Position numbers and translations under genes: made by a program
Part shown: in pieces, positions 31,701 through 46,800 of the stretch
Numbering within the stretch: the first letter of the stretch is position 1
Layout of the letters: every line of letters begins with the position of its first letter
Assembly: GCA_024734555.1 (NCBI GenBank)
Contig: JANPWX010000204.1
Span: 1,776,329 to 1,840,328, forward strand
Length of the DNA: 64,000 nucleotides
Origin: Trochalopteron elliotii
Lineage: Eukaryota > Chordata > Aves > Passeriformes > Leiothrichidae
Direction of reading: 5' to 3'
Notes under the pieces: model-generated
The model's input: only the letters and a program-made list of their open reading frames with translations
Databases searched by the model: none
Told to the model about the DNA's origin: nothing

Positions 31701-34700
31701 CATGATTACAGAAGAAAACCTAGCAGAAGGAAACAGGGAGTTAAATCAAGATTTTATACTGGTGCACATGTGGGTGCGTTTACAAAATGGCAGAGTGAAA
31801 GTCTTTTACCCAAGAAATATCCCCCCAAAAAACCTGTTAACATAAAACTTTTTCACAAAAAAGAAAAGCGAACTTCTATTTCTAGTCAGTATAAATGATA
31901 GTTCTGATAAAAAAGCAGTAAAGAGTATAAACTAACTAAAATAAGGGCAAAGTTGCCAAAAGTCCTTTCCTTGTAAGAAGAAATAGCTTTGATTACTAAT
32001 CATTTATGCTGTCAGTAATGTTGAATTTTAAAGGTTGCGCGTCTTTGTGATGAGCTTATTTGTAGTTCTTATTACTGGTATCTGCTCCCTAAATTGCTAG
32101 GAAAGAATTTACTTCCATGCAACTGAGTCATAGATGTAAAAGAAAATAAGCCATCAGGTTTTGGTGTCAAAATTAAGATTTTATTGGCCAATTTTTTCAA
32201 TATATTAAGTAATGCAGAAGTCTTTATATGTTGAAAGCACAGGGATCAAAGATTCCAATGATGCATATGAGGATTCAACTTTTCTGCAAATCAGAGCTTA
32301 TGTTTTTCTGTCTGGCACAGAGAAAATGAGTCATGCATGTCCAGTAACTACATGTAAAAGACTGGGGATAAGTGAAACCTTCACCACTCTTTGTAGCAGA
32401 TGCAAAGAAAGAATCCAATTCTTTATTGCAGCTTACACCTAAATAATGTAAATGTGCTTGTGATTTTGGCAGCCTTTTCTACCTTCTGCTGAGATTGGGA
32501 CTTTTAGGCAATCACTATCAAGCCTGATTAATTTCCAGAGCTGCTCCACTCAGTGTACTGAACTGACAGTGATCTTCTGGAAAGAGGACTACTGACAAAG
32601 GTAAATTAAATGAATGGAGTAATTGGGGAAAATAGAAGGTTGCTCTAGTCAATGAGAAAGGCCCTCTAGACGTGAATAAGAAGAAAACTTTGCATTCGGC
32701 AGATATCCTTGAAATTTCATGTTACAATGTAGTAACAGAATCTACTGAAGTGCTAGACCTGCATGGAGAATATTCACATCACACAGCCTTGGGCAGCTAT
32801 CCCAGTCAGCAACTCCTTTCCAGGCAACTAAGGAAATTAGGCCCAGAGCTTTATTCAAAAATAGGAAAGGGCCTTAAGAGATCACCTAGCTTGCTTCTTG
32901 TCCTAAAACAAGATCAGCCATTACGTATGCAGTGGTATCACCAAAACCTGTCATTGAAGGCGAAACTTTCACAACCTCCCAAGGCAACCAAACAGTTCAT
33001 AGTTTTTAGTGTCAAAAAGTTTTCCTGTCTTTATCTGTATTGCCATCAATCGCACTAGACTCTCTTTTTTAATCATCATTTGGGTCCTACCCACAGTGGT
33101 CATAAGTAAAAGACTCTTTCGGTGTGAGATTCAGAAGAAGAGTGAGAGCAGAGAGTTTAGAGAGTTTAGAAAGTTGTGCTATGGAGTGTGGCCAGCTCAG
33201 GTCAATGTCTAGCCATGAAGACAGACCTCATCAGTCCTTCCCACTGGAACTATTCTATCCTATTCTAGTCTAATGTAGTCTAGTCTAATTATTTTTTAGC
33301 AGTTGTATTTCCCTTTAGGATAGAACTGGTTCCTTGTCATGGCAAGAATGAGAAATAATCCCTATGTTTTTCAGCTCTGAAATATATAAAATCCATGGCC
33401 AGCTGAAAAGTAAAGGGCAAAGGGAAGTGGAAAAGTAAAGAAAAGCCAGTGGCACACAATGTTTTAATTAATAATAGAATTCTGGAACTAGAAATCATGA
33501 GAAAAGTCAATATCCTTTACCTCATAATAAAAATGGTCTTAAAACCTTTTAATATTATTAAACTAACAGTTTCAAACGCTTTAAAATTCTATTCCCCACT
33601 AGGCCAGAGATGTGAAAGCTCATGGACTCTCTTTCAATAGCGGGCTGACTGATGTGACAAAGAGCATGACTCTCTCTTTTTAATTCTTGACTTATATTTT
33701 TAGTTGATTTTTCTTTATTTGAAATCATGGGAAATGCGATGCTTATAGCCTTGGGGAGAATTCGCTCACACCCTTCAGCGAGACTACTTTCTTATTTAAC
33801 TGAAATACATTAAGTGTGGCCAAAATGATCTCAATACATACTGCAAAAAATGAAAATATTTAATGAACAGTGGCATGCTGGGACCACTACCTCATGGGTC
33901 TTTAGGAAAACTTTGGTGGTCTTCTCACTTTTGCAGAGGAGATTCAGGGCCAAATCCTTGGAGAGGCTGCACTCTACTGAACACAAAGCCCAGGATAGGA
34001 GCAAAAGACTGTACCACCTAATTGTGGTAGAACTTTAAAATCCAAGTATCTGAAAACCTTTTGTGCCAAATCAATAAAATGCTATTATACCTTTAATCTC
34101 ATTGTAAAAAAAAAAATAATTTAAGGGACTTTAGATTTCCAAAGCACTTGCAGTAACCATAATTTTCCTAATATTCATATCTCACCCTCATCACCAGTTC
34201 CCCACACACTAAAGGAGTTAATGATGTATTTATTTTGATGATGTTTTCTAAGGCCAGCTTTTCCTTCATTTAATTTTTCTTGTGGGGAAAAAAATGAGAT
34301 CATTATCACTAGACGCAGCTTTCGGTAAATTTAAGACTTGCTCTGATCTCATTCTTTTACACAGTGGCTGTCCTGTGTGATGTCTAGACTGTTAAGTGAT
34401 GTTTAGACTTTTCAGCAGTCCAAATACTGCTAAACTTCATGAGGGTTTTCCACTTCTATTATAAGATTGACAAACATCTTTATATTCCACAAGTCCCTTT
34501 TTCTACTCATAAAGTAAAGTTAATTTTTCAGAGATCACCTTTTCCTCTGGTTACCATTAGGAAACAAAAAAAACATAATTTCAATGGGCAAAGGAAAAAT
34601 ATGCATTCAATTAACAGTCGATGAATACACTGCTAAAAATAAGTTCTATTCATTTTCAGTTGGGGACAATTTTGTGGTGTAGAAATATTTTTTCAAGCTT

Positions 34701-35544
34701 TTTCTTCTCACCAGGGAACTGATCTATCGACAATCAATTAGTGCTTTCAGATAAATCTCTAGTGTTTACAGCAATATTTCTGCCTCACTTATTTTTTAAC
34801 TGTTTAGTTTTATGCTCTCATAGACTTGTGAAAATTAGTAATTGAAAAAGCCATTTCTTCATCTTTTCCTTCTTGAAGATCAATGCCAGAGTCCTGCTTA
34901 TTTTATGGTTTGAGAGCTTTGTTCAGTCTCTTTTTATATGTCCCAAAGGATGGGTATTCTACCACTTTTCTTGGAAAACTTCTTACAGCTTAATAGACTT
35001 CATTATTAGCAAAAAAATCCCGTAAATCAGCCTGATTTTCCTATGCTACATTTAAAAGTGTTATTCTTGTTAGTTACAGTGTCTTGGCTCACTCTGCACA
35101 ATCCCACATCCTTCCTTTCTTTTTAACATCTTTCAAAATTCTTGGCTTAGTTTTCTCCCCTACTAATTGTTGTTACTCATTCCTTGGGATCGAACCCTTT
35201 TCTTGTCAGGACACACTCAGATAATGCTGGGGACATGCTGTCTACAGATATTTGAAAATGTTTTCCAGCAGTTTTTAGCTGTTTCAAAAGCTACATGACA
35301 TCACCTAATGATATACTGTGGTAATTGGGTATAGACAGACCCAGATTTGCAGAAGGCTTGCTTTGTGAAATGTGCTTTAGTAGCATTTACTTCTGCTAAG
35401 GTGTTTGTTTGGCCAGACTATAAAAACTGATAAAAAGCTGAGAGGCAACACTTTTCCCTACCCTTTCCCTCAGGATCTTTCTCTGTCAAATCACAAAACA
35501 CAAAACTGAGTATCCTGAAGAAGACAGTGAAGGACAATTTTATT
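22783..35544. other. Long gene-free stretch
   Basis: About 12.8 kb of AT-rich DNA. I see no splice-framed coding exon and no RNA gene. Low-complexity items are a TA repeat near 23062-23073 and a run of 16 A at 31616-31631. Short stretches such as 'cagggccaaatccttgg' near 33947 look like old interspersed repeats. The longest frame, 28086-28733 plus, is treated under findings. Confidence 0.5.
31616..31631. repeat. Poly(A) run, 16 bases
   Basis: Uninterrupted A run. No retroposon body is recognisable next to it. Confidence 0.9.
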
Positions 35545-35910
35545 TCATAGAAACATAGAATGGTTTGAGTTGGAAGAGACCTTCAAAATCATCTAGTTCC
35601 AGCCTCAGTGCTGTGGGCAGGGACATCTTTCATTAGACCAGGTTGCTCAAAGCCCCATCCGACTTGCCCTTGTACACTTCCAGATATAGGCCATCCCCAG
35701 TTTCTCTGGGAAACCTGTTACAGTGCCTCACACTCTCACACTAAACAATATCTTCCTAATATCTAACTTAAGTCCACTGTCTCTCAGTTTAAAACTTGTC
35801 CTATCGCTACATGCCTTGGCACAAAGTCCCTCTTTGCACAAAGTACCTCTCCCAGCTCTCCTATAGCCCCCTTTATGTACTGTTCAGTACTTCTGGTACT
35901 GAAAAAACTT
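35545..35910 (-). mobile_element. CR1 fragment, minus strand
   Basis: Antisense CR1. It starts with the 3' tail 'catagaaacatagaatggtt', then 'gttggaagagacc', 'agaccaggttgctcaaagcc', and continues into ORF2 C-terminal sequence ('tctctcagtttaaaacttg', 'cccagctctcctatagcccc'). The copy is 5'-truncated and about 365 bp long. Confidence 0.92.
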
Positions 35911-38900
35911 TCAGGGGTTTCATGTTTCTATTCATGATGTGTGTTTGCAAGATTGGAACAGATGCTGTCTGAAACCCTTGGCAGCACAGCCACTGAGCAG
36001 CTAGACAGGTGCTTATGGAACATAGGGCACGACAATAAAGACATGGTTTTTCTTTTTGTCAGCAAAGTTGCTTCAGTGAGCAGAACGGTGTAATAAACTA
36101 TTCTCTCCCCCTAGAACTGGATATTGCAAGATATATATATATAAGATCAGAGTAAAAACAATTTGTGTGTCATTGCTACACTCTTGTGTACCTCCCAAGG
36201 CCAGCGCAATCCAACTCCCGATAGCTTAGCTTTGTCCAGTTTCAGTAGGAAAGGCAATTTTGCAAAAACAAAGGTAGTTAAATTATTGTGTGAAATGCAT
36301 CAGTTTGAAAGAGTAAACATCAAAGTTGTCAGATACCTCCTGAAAGGCAGGTTAGAGCAAGCATTTGGAAAGCTCCTACAGAAAATCTGTTGCTGGAGGA
36401 ATAGGAAATGTGTCTGGTGGTGAGATATAGGAACAAGGGGTGCAGGAAGCAGGGTCTTCAGCTGGAGTTTAACAACCAAACACATTCACTAGCTAATGAG
36501 AACAAATACATTTCAAAAGATCTCTAATGCACTGACAAATAAACTTTTAATAGGAAGCAAGGAGTGGGGAAGATGAAATCACAAGTTTATTTGGTATAAA
36601 GAGTTTCTAAGATAATCACATTTTTATATGGACTTTCTATTCCACAAACCTTAAAAGGTTTAGCCATTTTCTCTGAGAAAGCACTTTGTCCAGCTTTTCC
36701 TCAGAACAAAATTACCTTTGTTTCTGTCTTCTTGAACATGAAAAACCTCCAAGACAAATGATGATACCCACTTTTCTTGTCTTGTAAATGCTGTTTGAGT
36801 AGGTGAGATAAGTCTGCTGCCTATAAGATAATTTGGAGGAAAATCTCGTGATCAGACTTCATGGAACTTTATTACATATTCATATAACTGGGACTCTATC
36901 CAACACTTATCATGGTGTTTTTCCTATAAATCGCAAAATCCTCATATGAAGATGATGATTGTACAGATAGAGCATTTACATGGAAAAACTGAGCAAGAAA
37001 GTTCTATAATAACCTGGAAACAATTCTTCAATGTGCTATTTCTTCCAATAACACCATTTATCTACAGTGCACTGTGACAAAGATTCCAGATTATGATTTG
37101 GTTAAAAGTCTGGCTTCCTGTATTGTTTTAAAACAAGGAGTTCTTTGGGATTTTAAAACAGAAGTACGAACTGGAGATAATAAAAGACAAATTTCACTTG
37201 TCTCACCAAGTTCTTGGTTACACATTTTTTTGCCAGGACAGCAAACATTCACAGTTTATGAATTTATCCAGGCATAGCTGTAGAGTTTGCAATGCATTTC
37301 TGCTGAAGATATTTAATACTCAGGAAGTATAAGTGTTTAGGTTCAGATCTTCCATGATACATGGGTATCTGCATTCCTACTTACACATTTAACTTACATT
37401 TTGGCTTCTTTTATGTTCTTCAGCTACTTAACTGCCACTAAATCTAGGAAGGATCTAAATTTCTGCTGGTCTGTATATGTGCAGATGAACCACATCTGGT
37501 AAGCTGCTTGAAGCTCCTGCCATGCTCCAAGTGGAACACAAACTTGATCCCAAGATGCCTGGTCCCAGCTGAGAGACTGAACTGTTTGGGTAGCAGTCAC
37601 TGAGGAGCAGATCCTTCTTGTTCTCCCCTGACAAATTTGTTGCATTTGTAGAAACAAATTTCTAGGCAGAGGGATTGAGTTCTGGTTCCACACTATTAAT
37701 ACCCAAAGACAGTTTTGCTCAGTTTTTACACACAGTAAAATTACCTTTCTGCTTATTCAGCTACACAAGAGGCTAAAAATTCCCAGGAACAAGATTTTCA
37801 CCTCTGTCCTCTCCATCCTTCTTCTGGACACTCCCTGCTTGCTTCCCAAGATCAGTCTCTTTGGTGCCGAGATGTGCCACAACAATTATAAGGCCTGGAC
37901 AATTCACCTGGGACTGAAACTTCTACAACATACAGTCCATTTAAGGGGAAGGCAGTGTTTCACTAAATACTGCTTTACCTAGGTACTTTAGAGATTTGAC
38001 ATAAACTCCCAAACCCATTAAATTCAAATTTATTGTCTTTGAAAGCTCCAGTATCTGTGAGATAAGCAGTAAACTACTTAAATATTTAGTTTTAGAAGCA
38101 GTCTCTGGAAATAGAGGCAAGAAAGGTCAGCAGAGAGACCTGTCATGGCTCATCATGCAGGTCACAACACTGCCTGGCATTTACCATCAGGCACGCAGCC
38201 GTAAAAATTCAGTTGGTAAAAGGAGTGGTAGTGACAGTGCTGCTCACTATTTTCTGCTTTTAGCAGAACCCTTCTGTCAAATTCCTTATTATCAAGGGCA
38301 AACTGTGATCCTACTGAATTTACTGTCTGAACTCTTATAGCTCCAGAGCAGTGGATGAGAATTTGGCCAGGTCAGGGTCAATAGCACTGAATAAGCAAGC
38401 ACAGTACCATGGACGTGCTTTCATCTCCCTCTAAATCCGAGTCGTAAAAGCAATAGGCATAGGTTTTAAACACATTTTTTGGTTGTTGATAACAGCCATA
38501 AGTAATCTGCGGAGCACCTAAACTGCCTGGAAACACCAATAAGGGACCATTGCTCCTTTGAAACCGAGGTAGACTTCTCTAATATCCCAAAGAGATGTTT
38601 CTGGTAATGTTTGAGCAAGCTTCTTTACATGACCACAAATGAGTACAACAGGTACACTACTGGTGACCTTTTGCTCTCTCATCTTTTCTGCAAAAATAAG
38701 GCCAGATTTTGGGTCTGAACATATTTTCATAGCATTTATTTTGGTTTATCCATCGAAGTTAAAAGAAAAAAAAGAGTCAAGTATCAGGTTTGTGCTGGAG
38801 TCATGTGCTGGCATACAAAGTCCACCTCAATTTAGTAAGGGACAGCTGAGACCTATCCTTCTCTTGAAATATATGGCATTTAAATAAAAGATTAGCCAGA

Positions 38901-41900
38901 ATTCTCAATCAAAATAATTACTTTCTTTCCAAAACTGAGAGTTTGGTATCTTCATAAATGTGTGCTTATAACATTGCACTGTGAATGCTAATTTGGATAT
39001 TTGAAGGGATGTCAGTAATGCCATTATACAAAACTTCACTATATACCTTTCATTCCTCTATTATTGCCATTCCATCTAATTTTACTCTGTTAAGTTCTTC
39101 AGAAATTGTAAATCACTAATGTTCAGTTCCTTCTTTAATATTAACAAAGAGAAAGGATTTTTTTTTAAAAAAAAATCTCCTTAGATGAGTGTATTACTGT
39201 ACATTTTTTACCCTCCTAGAAGCAGGTTTTTACCACTTGCATACAATTCTACCAGCTCAAAAGGTTCACATACAGTATTAGCATGCAAGTTCAACTTTCA
39301 GCAGAGGATGTCCTATTATTAAACATTGAAAGTTAGCAGACAAAAGAATATTTTGGATGAGAAGGCAAAAAATTGAATTACTTCATTGTATTTTAGGAGT
39401 CTAACTTCTAGAATTATAAGCATAGGAGTATACAGAAATAATTTAGAATAAAACATTAATTAATATTTGATATCTACTTATTAGTTAGGCAAATCATCTC
39501 TGTCTCTTTTCCTGCATTACAGGCTTATCTTTTTCTACAGAGAAGATAACTCAGTTTAAGTCTTGCTTCTATACAAACTTTAAACCAAGGCAGAAGGGTG
39601 GAGACTCGCTTTTAGAGATTGCAAAGAAACAGAATTTCCTACGATTTTTTTCCAAGCAATATGTAATTCTTTCCTTGGTTTCACCATGACTACAACCTTT
39701 ATAAACATACCATAAGATTTACTAAAGACATACTGGGGCTTGGTTTCTACACTTACTGGATTTCCATCAGTCATATTCTGCTTGATGGCAGCAGTGAGAC
39801 TGTTTGCCTCTGGAGTGTTAGTCAGCAATTGATGGTAGAAAAATCCATTCCATCATTACAGAATGTATGGTTCTATGTACAGGGAATCTTATGAGCATCT
39901 TGTGTAGTCTGATCACCATCTTTCATGGTACCACACAAATTAGCTCAGTAAACATTCACTGCTTTTGATACAAAATATGTCAAGAGTTATCAGTAAAAGA
40001 AGCTTTGTTTTTCATGAGCTATAATGCTGTGCCATGGGTTTAGCTAATTTGCACAGAGTACACATACTCACCCCATGCTTCTCCATAGCTGGAGAACTGG
40101 ATATGATAGAAAGTCATAAACCTCAGTACTAAAATGGACTCAAATCCTTGCAAAAAGCTGACAGGAATTTCTCTATCTCTCTTTACATGCAAGTGATCAG
40201 TAAGGTTGAGACTTTTCAGGTTTACACAGTGATGCCCATTGCAACATTCAAACTGTGTGTTCAAAAGATACCTCATGTGCCAATAGAAACAATATAAAAT
40301 TAGCACAGGAGTCACTATGGTTAATTCACAGTGGGCTCACAGCCACTGTGGGCTCACAAGTTTCGGCAGCACGGCTGATTGAAGCAGTTTTCTCCAGTTT
40401 CTTTCCTAACATTACAAATTCTTCTGATCCTTAAACTGCATTTGCTACAGCAAATCAGATATCTGGTGAGATTCAAAATAAACTAAAAAGGAGAAACTTC
40501 CCAAACAGACATGGACCCTACAGTTTAACAGAGATAACACATTGTGCAAGTTCACTTCTCCATGTCACTGCATTGTCACACTAGGATAGACTACCAGGCT
40601 TCCTCATTTGTGGATGGCAGGAGGTGTTTTGGGCACTGATATAATCAAACTAGAAAGGAACTACAAGAAACCATACTTTTTTTTCTTCATGCATATATTC
40701 TGAAGATAATAATTCAATTCAAGTGACCAGGTGATTTGCAATTTTCAAGAGAACACCAGAGAAATCTTGACATCATATGATGCACAGAGCAGCTTTTCAA
40801 AAGCAGAGATAGAATGTTTTTTTGTTGTTTTTTTTTCCCCTGGAAGTTCATGGAAGTCCCCAGGTAAAAGAATTTCCCACATTTTATTCTTCAATTGAAA
40901 AACAATTCATCAGCAAATCTTTACTGAACAGAAAATTGAATCCTACTTGAAACAGTTTCTTTTCTATTAGAAGAATGAGATTATCATTTTGCTCATCTAC
41001 AGAAGGAATCTCATCTATAACTCGATGGGTAAAACGTGTGGAGGAAACAGCAGCCTAAATACTCTCTTGCTGATGAAATTACATCATCAGGATGAAATTA
41101 TTATGTGGTCTCCTTGAATAGGTGTGCACCCAGCCACTCTGACTCTTGCCATTTCCTCAAATTGACCCAAAAGGCTCACATTGTTATGTCTGTGCTAATC
41201 TGCATGATCCACCCTAGCACGCTGACTGCAAGGACAGCTGTATTTCTGCAATCAGTTGAAATGCTTCTTTTGAAAGTGTGGTCATTCAATACATGTTTTA
41301 AATGAGGTATTACTTACTACAAGGGCTGAAATGGGTAGGTCCTTTAAGGATAAACTTACTCCAGATGAAAAGGCTCATCTAGTTTAAAATGGTTAAGGTT
41401 GATTTTTTTTCTGATTTACTTTCAGCTAAATATAACAGGAGGTAAGATGCATGACCTTTTGAAAACAGGGCCAAATCCTGTGGTCTGCATAGTCTGATTG
41501 AAAGCATTACATTTACCCAGTGAATAAGTATTTGTGAACTGCACCCACAAATTACAGAAAGATAGACTGAAAGTTATGACTGAAATTTTGGAGATCCCTC
41601 AGGCAGTCAGGCACCTACAAATCATGTTGTTGACTCACACCATATCTGTCAGACTCACTGAAGCCTGTAATATGTGAAGAAAATATCAAAGGAAAGGATG
41701 TCATATAAGACTTCCATACAAAACACTGAAGTAATGCCATCATAGAAATATTATCATATGCCTGCATTTGTCATGAAGCAGAAGTGGTAATTTCAATTAA
41801 ATGACATATAATGTTCAAAATAACCCTCTTCTCTGAATTGGTATTTCTCATAATAAATCAAAAATCTCTTCAAATTTTGTACAAAACTGGAAGTGAGGTT

Positions 41901-43089
41901 GCCCCTCATCAACTGGTCCCTTCCCCACACTCATTCCTTTGTCCTCTGAACTTCTGTAACACCTATGACATTAATTCACAGCATCTTTCTCTTTTTGTGC
42001 TTTTCTGCTCCCAAACTTCCTTAAGAAAGACTCAAGATTGTGCTAGTTTCTATTAGTTTTTTGCTTATGTTAATATACTGCTTCTGGGACCAAAAAACAA
42101 TTCTCATATTTTGTTAGTTTTCCCATACCATCAATTCCTGTAACAGATTTTGAAACATTTACTATTTCCTTGATTGTACTTCCACTAACAAAATAACTGA
42201 ATATTTCTGCAAAGAGAGGATTTATATATCATAAATAATGCAGTGTGTGGGTGCCCCAATTATTTTCTTACACCTGTTTGGCAGAAACTTTTCATTGCAT
42301 TTGTAAGCTACTGTAAAACAAAAAAGATTTTGCCACTTGCTGAGAAAAAAAAAACAAAACAGAACAACAAAACATTCTCAGTGCATTGTAAAGATACCTT
42401 CTTTCTTGACCTTCTTCAGGAAAACTGCATTTGATTCAATTATGGAGGTGGCCAGGATTCAATTATTTTCAGAGGTGGCCAGGTTAAAAGAGTTTTTCCC
42501 TCTGCATTTATATGACCATGGTTGCTGTTTCAGATGTTTAAATAATTCTAAAAGGACAAAAAATAATTATCTGAATTATAAAAAAACCCAAAACTGTAAA
42601 TAGCTACTTTCTACTATGTTATAATCCATTGCTTCTGTATGCCTGCTGAGAAGTAATGCCAATGTAACTTTTTTAGACAATAACATTATTTTCTGCTCGC
42701 TTTCAGCAATGTTTTTAATACAGCTGCTCATACTATATCTAATGTGTTTAGTTACAGTAGCCCATGAAAACCTCCAAATGAGTATAAGGGTTTGCAACTT
42801 CAACATATCATAAATTTAGAAGTCCCTAGGAATGATGAGCCACCTACCCAGTTTTTGTGATAGCGCCCCACTAAAGTAAACACAGACATACAAGCTTAAA
42901 CTCAAAACCAAAACTTTTTCAACAGATTAACAGCTAAGCTAATCTCTTCTGACTTCGTATCTGTCACAATATCTATCTCTGATTAAAAGCTTTCAAGAAT
43001 TCTAGAAGAGCCCAAAAATTCAGATTGTTTAGAAAAGCAAGATCCAGAGCTCCAGTACTAAGAACATCCAGCTGGCTATCCCTTGCATA
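35911..43089. other. Gene-free stretch
   Basis: About 7.2 kb of AT-rich DNA. An AT dinucleotide repeat lies at about 36131-36143, and 'acagggccaaatcctgtgg' near 41466 resembles an old amniote interspersed repeat. I support no coding exon. Confidence 0.5.
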
Positions 43090-43795
43090 GCATAGAATCA
43101 CAGAATGGTTTGAGTTGAAAGGGACATTAAAGACCATCTAGTTCCAGCCCTTGGGCTGTGGGCAGAGATACCTTCCACTCTACCAGTTTCCTCAGGGCCT
43201 CATCCACCTGGCCTTGAACACTTCCACCAAAGGGGCATTCACAGCTTCTCTGGGAAGTCGGTTCCAGGGCCTCATCACCCTCACAGTAAAGGATTTCTTC
43301 CTTATATCCAATCTAAACTTACTCTCTTTTCAGTTTGAAGCCATTTCCCCTTGTCTTGTCACGCCATGCTCTCTAAAAAAGTCTCACTCCATCTTCCTTG
43401 ATGGACTCCCTTCAGGTACTGGAAGGCTGCAATTAGGTCACCCCTAAGCCTTCTCTTTTCCAGGCTGAGCAAACCCAATTCTCTCAGCTTTTCCTCATAG
43501 GAGAGGTACTCCATCCCTCTAATCAACTTGGGGGCCTCCTACGGACTCACCCCAACAGGTCCATGTCCTTCCTGTGCTGGGTTCCCAGAGCTGGAGGCAG
43601 CACTGCAGGTGGGGTCTCGGCAGGGCAGAGCAGAGAGACAGAATACCCTCCCTGGCCCTGCTGCCCATGCTGCTTTGGATGCAGCACAGGACACATTTGG
43701 CTTTCTGGGCTGGGAGGGCACATGGCTGGGTCATGTCCAGCTTCTCATCCACCAGCAGCCCCAAGTCCTTCTCGGGAGGACATACCCCAGTCTGC
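43090..43795 (-). mobile_element. CR1 fragment, minus strand, about 700 bp
   Basis: The longest continuous CR1 copy in the window, antisense. It starts with the 3' tail 'catagaatcacagaatggtt', followed by 'accatctagttccagccc', 'ggccttgaacacttcca' and 'tcttttccaggctgagcaaa', and ends near 'agcttctcatccaccagcag', which corresponds to the RT-domain side of ORF2. On the minus strand several short frames are ORF2 remnants broken by stops and frameshifts. Confidence 0.95.
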
Positions 43796-43807
43796 GTTAA
43801 TAACAGT

Positions 43808-43848
43808 ATCTTAGAAGAAAGAGAAAGAGAGAGAGAAAGGGAAAGAAC
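43808..43848. repeat. GA-rich simple repeat
   Basis: About 40 bases of nearly pure A and G (GA and GAAA units) directly beyond the CR1 copy. Confidence 0.85.
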
Positions 43849-46800
43849 CATCACACACCAAGATTTACTGAATGTTTTTGCTTTTTAAGTTTTATTTCAT
43901 TAAAACACTATTGCAATATATTTTTTTGCTATTATCTCATTCCCCTCTCTTCATAGAGAAAAAAAAAAGTCATAAAGTGAAAGGAATATAACAAGAAGTT
44001 TTATCACATTCCAAATGGACTGTTAATTAAAATTTGAAAAACTCTGGATGAACAAACCTACCAGTTCACCTGAGATGAAATGCAAATTGATAAAAATTCA
44101 AGCTGATAAAAAAATTTTCCTTTTGCTTTGAAACAATCTAACCTAATAAAACTTATGTGTGGAAATATAAGACTGTGTGATTTTTTTAAAGCGAAATTTA
44201 AACTCAACAAAACAAAATAGAACAGGAAAACATTTTTAAAAGTGCAGAATTCAGGAAAGTTTTTTAACTGGCTTAATGCTACAAGCTACATTGTGAATGA
44301 GAGACCAATCAAAACAGCAGAAATGTAAAATGCATCACATTTACAGTAAGATGAAGAAATTCATAACAGTTTGATCTATTGTAATTAATGTTTTGCTATG
44401 TCTAGAACAGCCTTCTACCATTTCTTTTCTGTACACCATTAATATTTTACTTAAACAACTGTAATCTAGACCCATTTTTAGCCATCTTTGTGAAAATTCC
44501 ACTTAACATAACCAAAAGCTAACATGCATTCACTGTTTTAGGAGCTAAGACTTAAAAGGACTGGCCTTTTAACCCAGTCTTTCAATACATGCAGGACAAG
44601 CTCCTCATGTGTCTTCTCACAACAGACTTCTTAGCCTTTGTAATATCTACAAAGTGGGAAAAAAAAAAACACCTAACAAACTCTGTAACATAAACATTCA
44701 GAGAACTGGATTTTAATATGAAACATTGGACAGCAAGATCCTCCAAATGAACCAAACTAAAATTTAACATATGATTGAAACCTGGAACATTCAGTATAGC
44801 AATCTGCTAAAAATGGGTCAGATAGGAAATAAAGAGATACTGCTTTAGTCAGATCATCTTTACAGAATCCTAAGGTTTCTCCAGATATTCTGGATATACA
44901 ATGAAACAGGATGTGGACAGCATGCAACTATATTTAATAGAGGCAACTTAAAAGAAAATTCACCTGTATGTATCTGAACACAGGACAGTTTCTAGGAACT
45001 TCTATTGAAACCAATAAGTTTTTCCTTTCTTGGCGTCACAACAGCAGCTGTGCTCCCCATAGTTAGCACACTTAAGTCATATTCCACAGAGGAAGGATGA
45101 GAAATCCTCTTACAGACCATATCTTGCTTTGATTATGATGCAATTTAAATAACATATCCAAGTAACATACTCTGGCAAAACGAAGATATTTTACTCACCA
45201 CCAATGACTGTAAAATCTTCTGGCACGCAAAAAATTCACTTGTATCAGGAGATGAGAAGTTGGAAGTATGGGAGTCAGAGTAAAGTCAGTCATCCTTTCC
45301 ACAGAATTTCTAATGATTCTGATTTGGACACATGCCAGATTTCCATAATAATATCAAATAATAACACAGAGCAGCACTTTACTCCTTGCAAATGGCTAGT
45401 CATCGCAGATCAAAATTTAGAAAATCCAAATAAACCAGATCAAGAGTTTTTTGGAACAAAAGTAGACAAAATCCCTACTGCTTCACTTGAAAAAAGTGAG
45501 GAAGGAAAGGGGACCTATGGAGAATGTCCAGCATAATATTTCTGGGGTAGGTAGGGAAGTTTTGAAATTGTTCTACCATATTCTGGATGTCAATAGTCTC
45601 AAAACATTATTCAGCAGATAAGAATAACTACATCAACAGCAGCTCATACCTCACACCCTGTGCTAGGACTTTTAATGTGGGAAAGTAAAACCAGATGGCA
45701 AAAATCTGGTTGTCCCTATGACCAGGTTTAATTCTTTTTGTTCATGGAGTGACATACAAGGACCTCAGGGAACAAGAGAAACAGATCAAGTATCTTTCAC
45801 CTTGTTGTGTACAGCAGAAAGTCTTTGGGACTCTGTGTTCTGCTTTTGAACTCAATATTCTGCATTTGCAATCTTGGTCTTTTTTTAGCTCAGAAGATGT
45901 TTACAGTTCTTAGCTATGAGAACAAAAACACAGGACTAGGATCTGAGGCTGTTTCTTGCCAGGACTGACATTCAGTGAGGTGACTCTTCAAGCAGAAGAG
46001 TACCCACACATAAACGTGTCGGCATGTATGTGTGCACTCAAGAAAATTTCACTTTCTCTCATGTGCAGGTTACAATATTTATGTATTTAATTCTGTCCTG
46101 GAAGAATTCTTCAGCATTGTTTCTTGGTAGGAACAATTCTCTAAATAATTTGCTCTTGAAATTTTATTGACTTAAGAGTTATTATTCTAGGACATATTGA
46201 GACCAAATTGGTTGAAAATATTATGCACTAAGCCCGTAGCAAATCAAAGATGTATGCTGCTGCAAAATTGGCTATATAAGATCCAAAGAAATTCCAAAAA
46301 AGTTTTTTCCTCTTGATGTTAAATAACTGATTTTATGTGGCTTGTGATACACTCCCATAATATATAATTAGTAATTAAAATGCATTTATTTTGCTTTACA
46401 TAAGAGAACTGTGTGATCTGAGACAAAATAACTGGTATAAAACATTTAATGATATATGCATTTTGATCCATGAAACAAGTGTATGTTTGTAGAATATTTC
46501 CAATTTATTAAGAAGGAGGAAGCAAGAGAAAAAGCATTATATGTTCTCCTTCTACCAACCTCTTGCAGGAAGGCGAACTCCCAAACTGGTTGGAAAAGAT
46601 CCAGAAGAGGAGTTGAGTTTTGTGTCTCTGAATTTGGGATGAGGCAACTGGCAGGGCTCTGTGCCAAAAAAGTATTGGCAGCCATCATGGCTGTACCCAA
46701 TGTGGGCTTAGAACAGGAAAGTGATTGTACTTATTTTTAGTTGTTTTCATACTCCTTCTTTTGAAGAAATTCTTATAAAAACTTTTATCTTGTCATCATG

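Noticed and set aside
43519..43888. Overlapping frames on both strands near 43.5-43.9 kb
   Set aside because: They fall in an antisense CR1 copy and its adjoining GA repeat. The similarity is to CR1 ORF2, not to a host gene.
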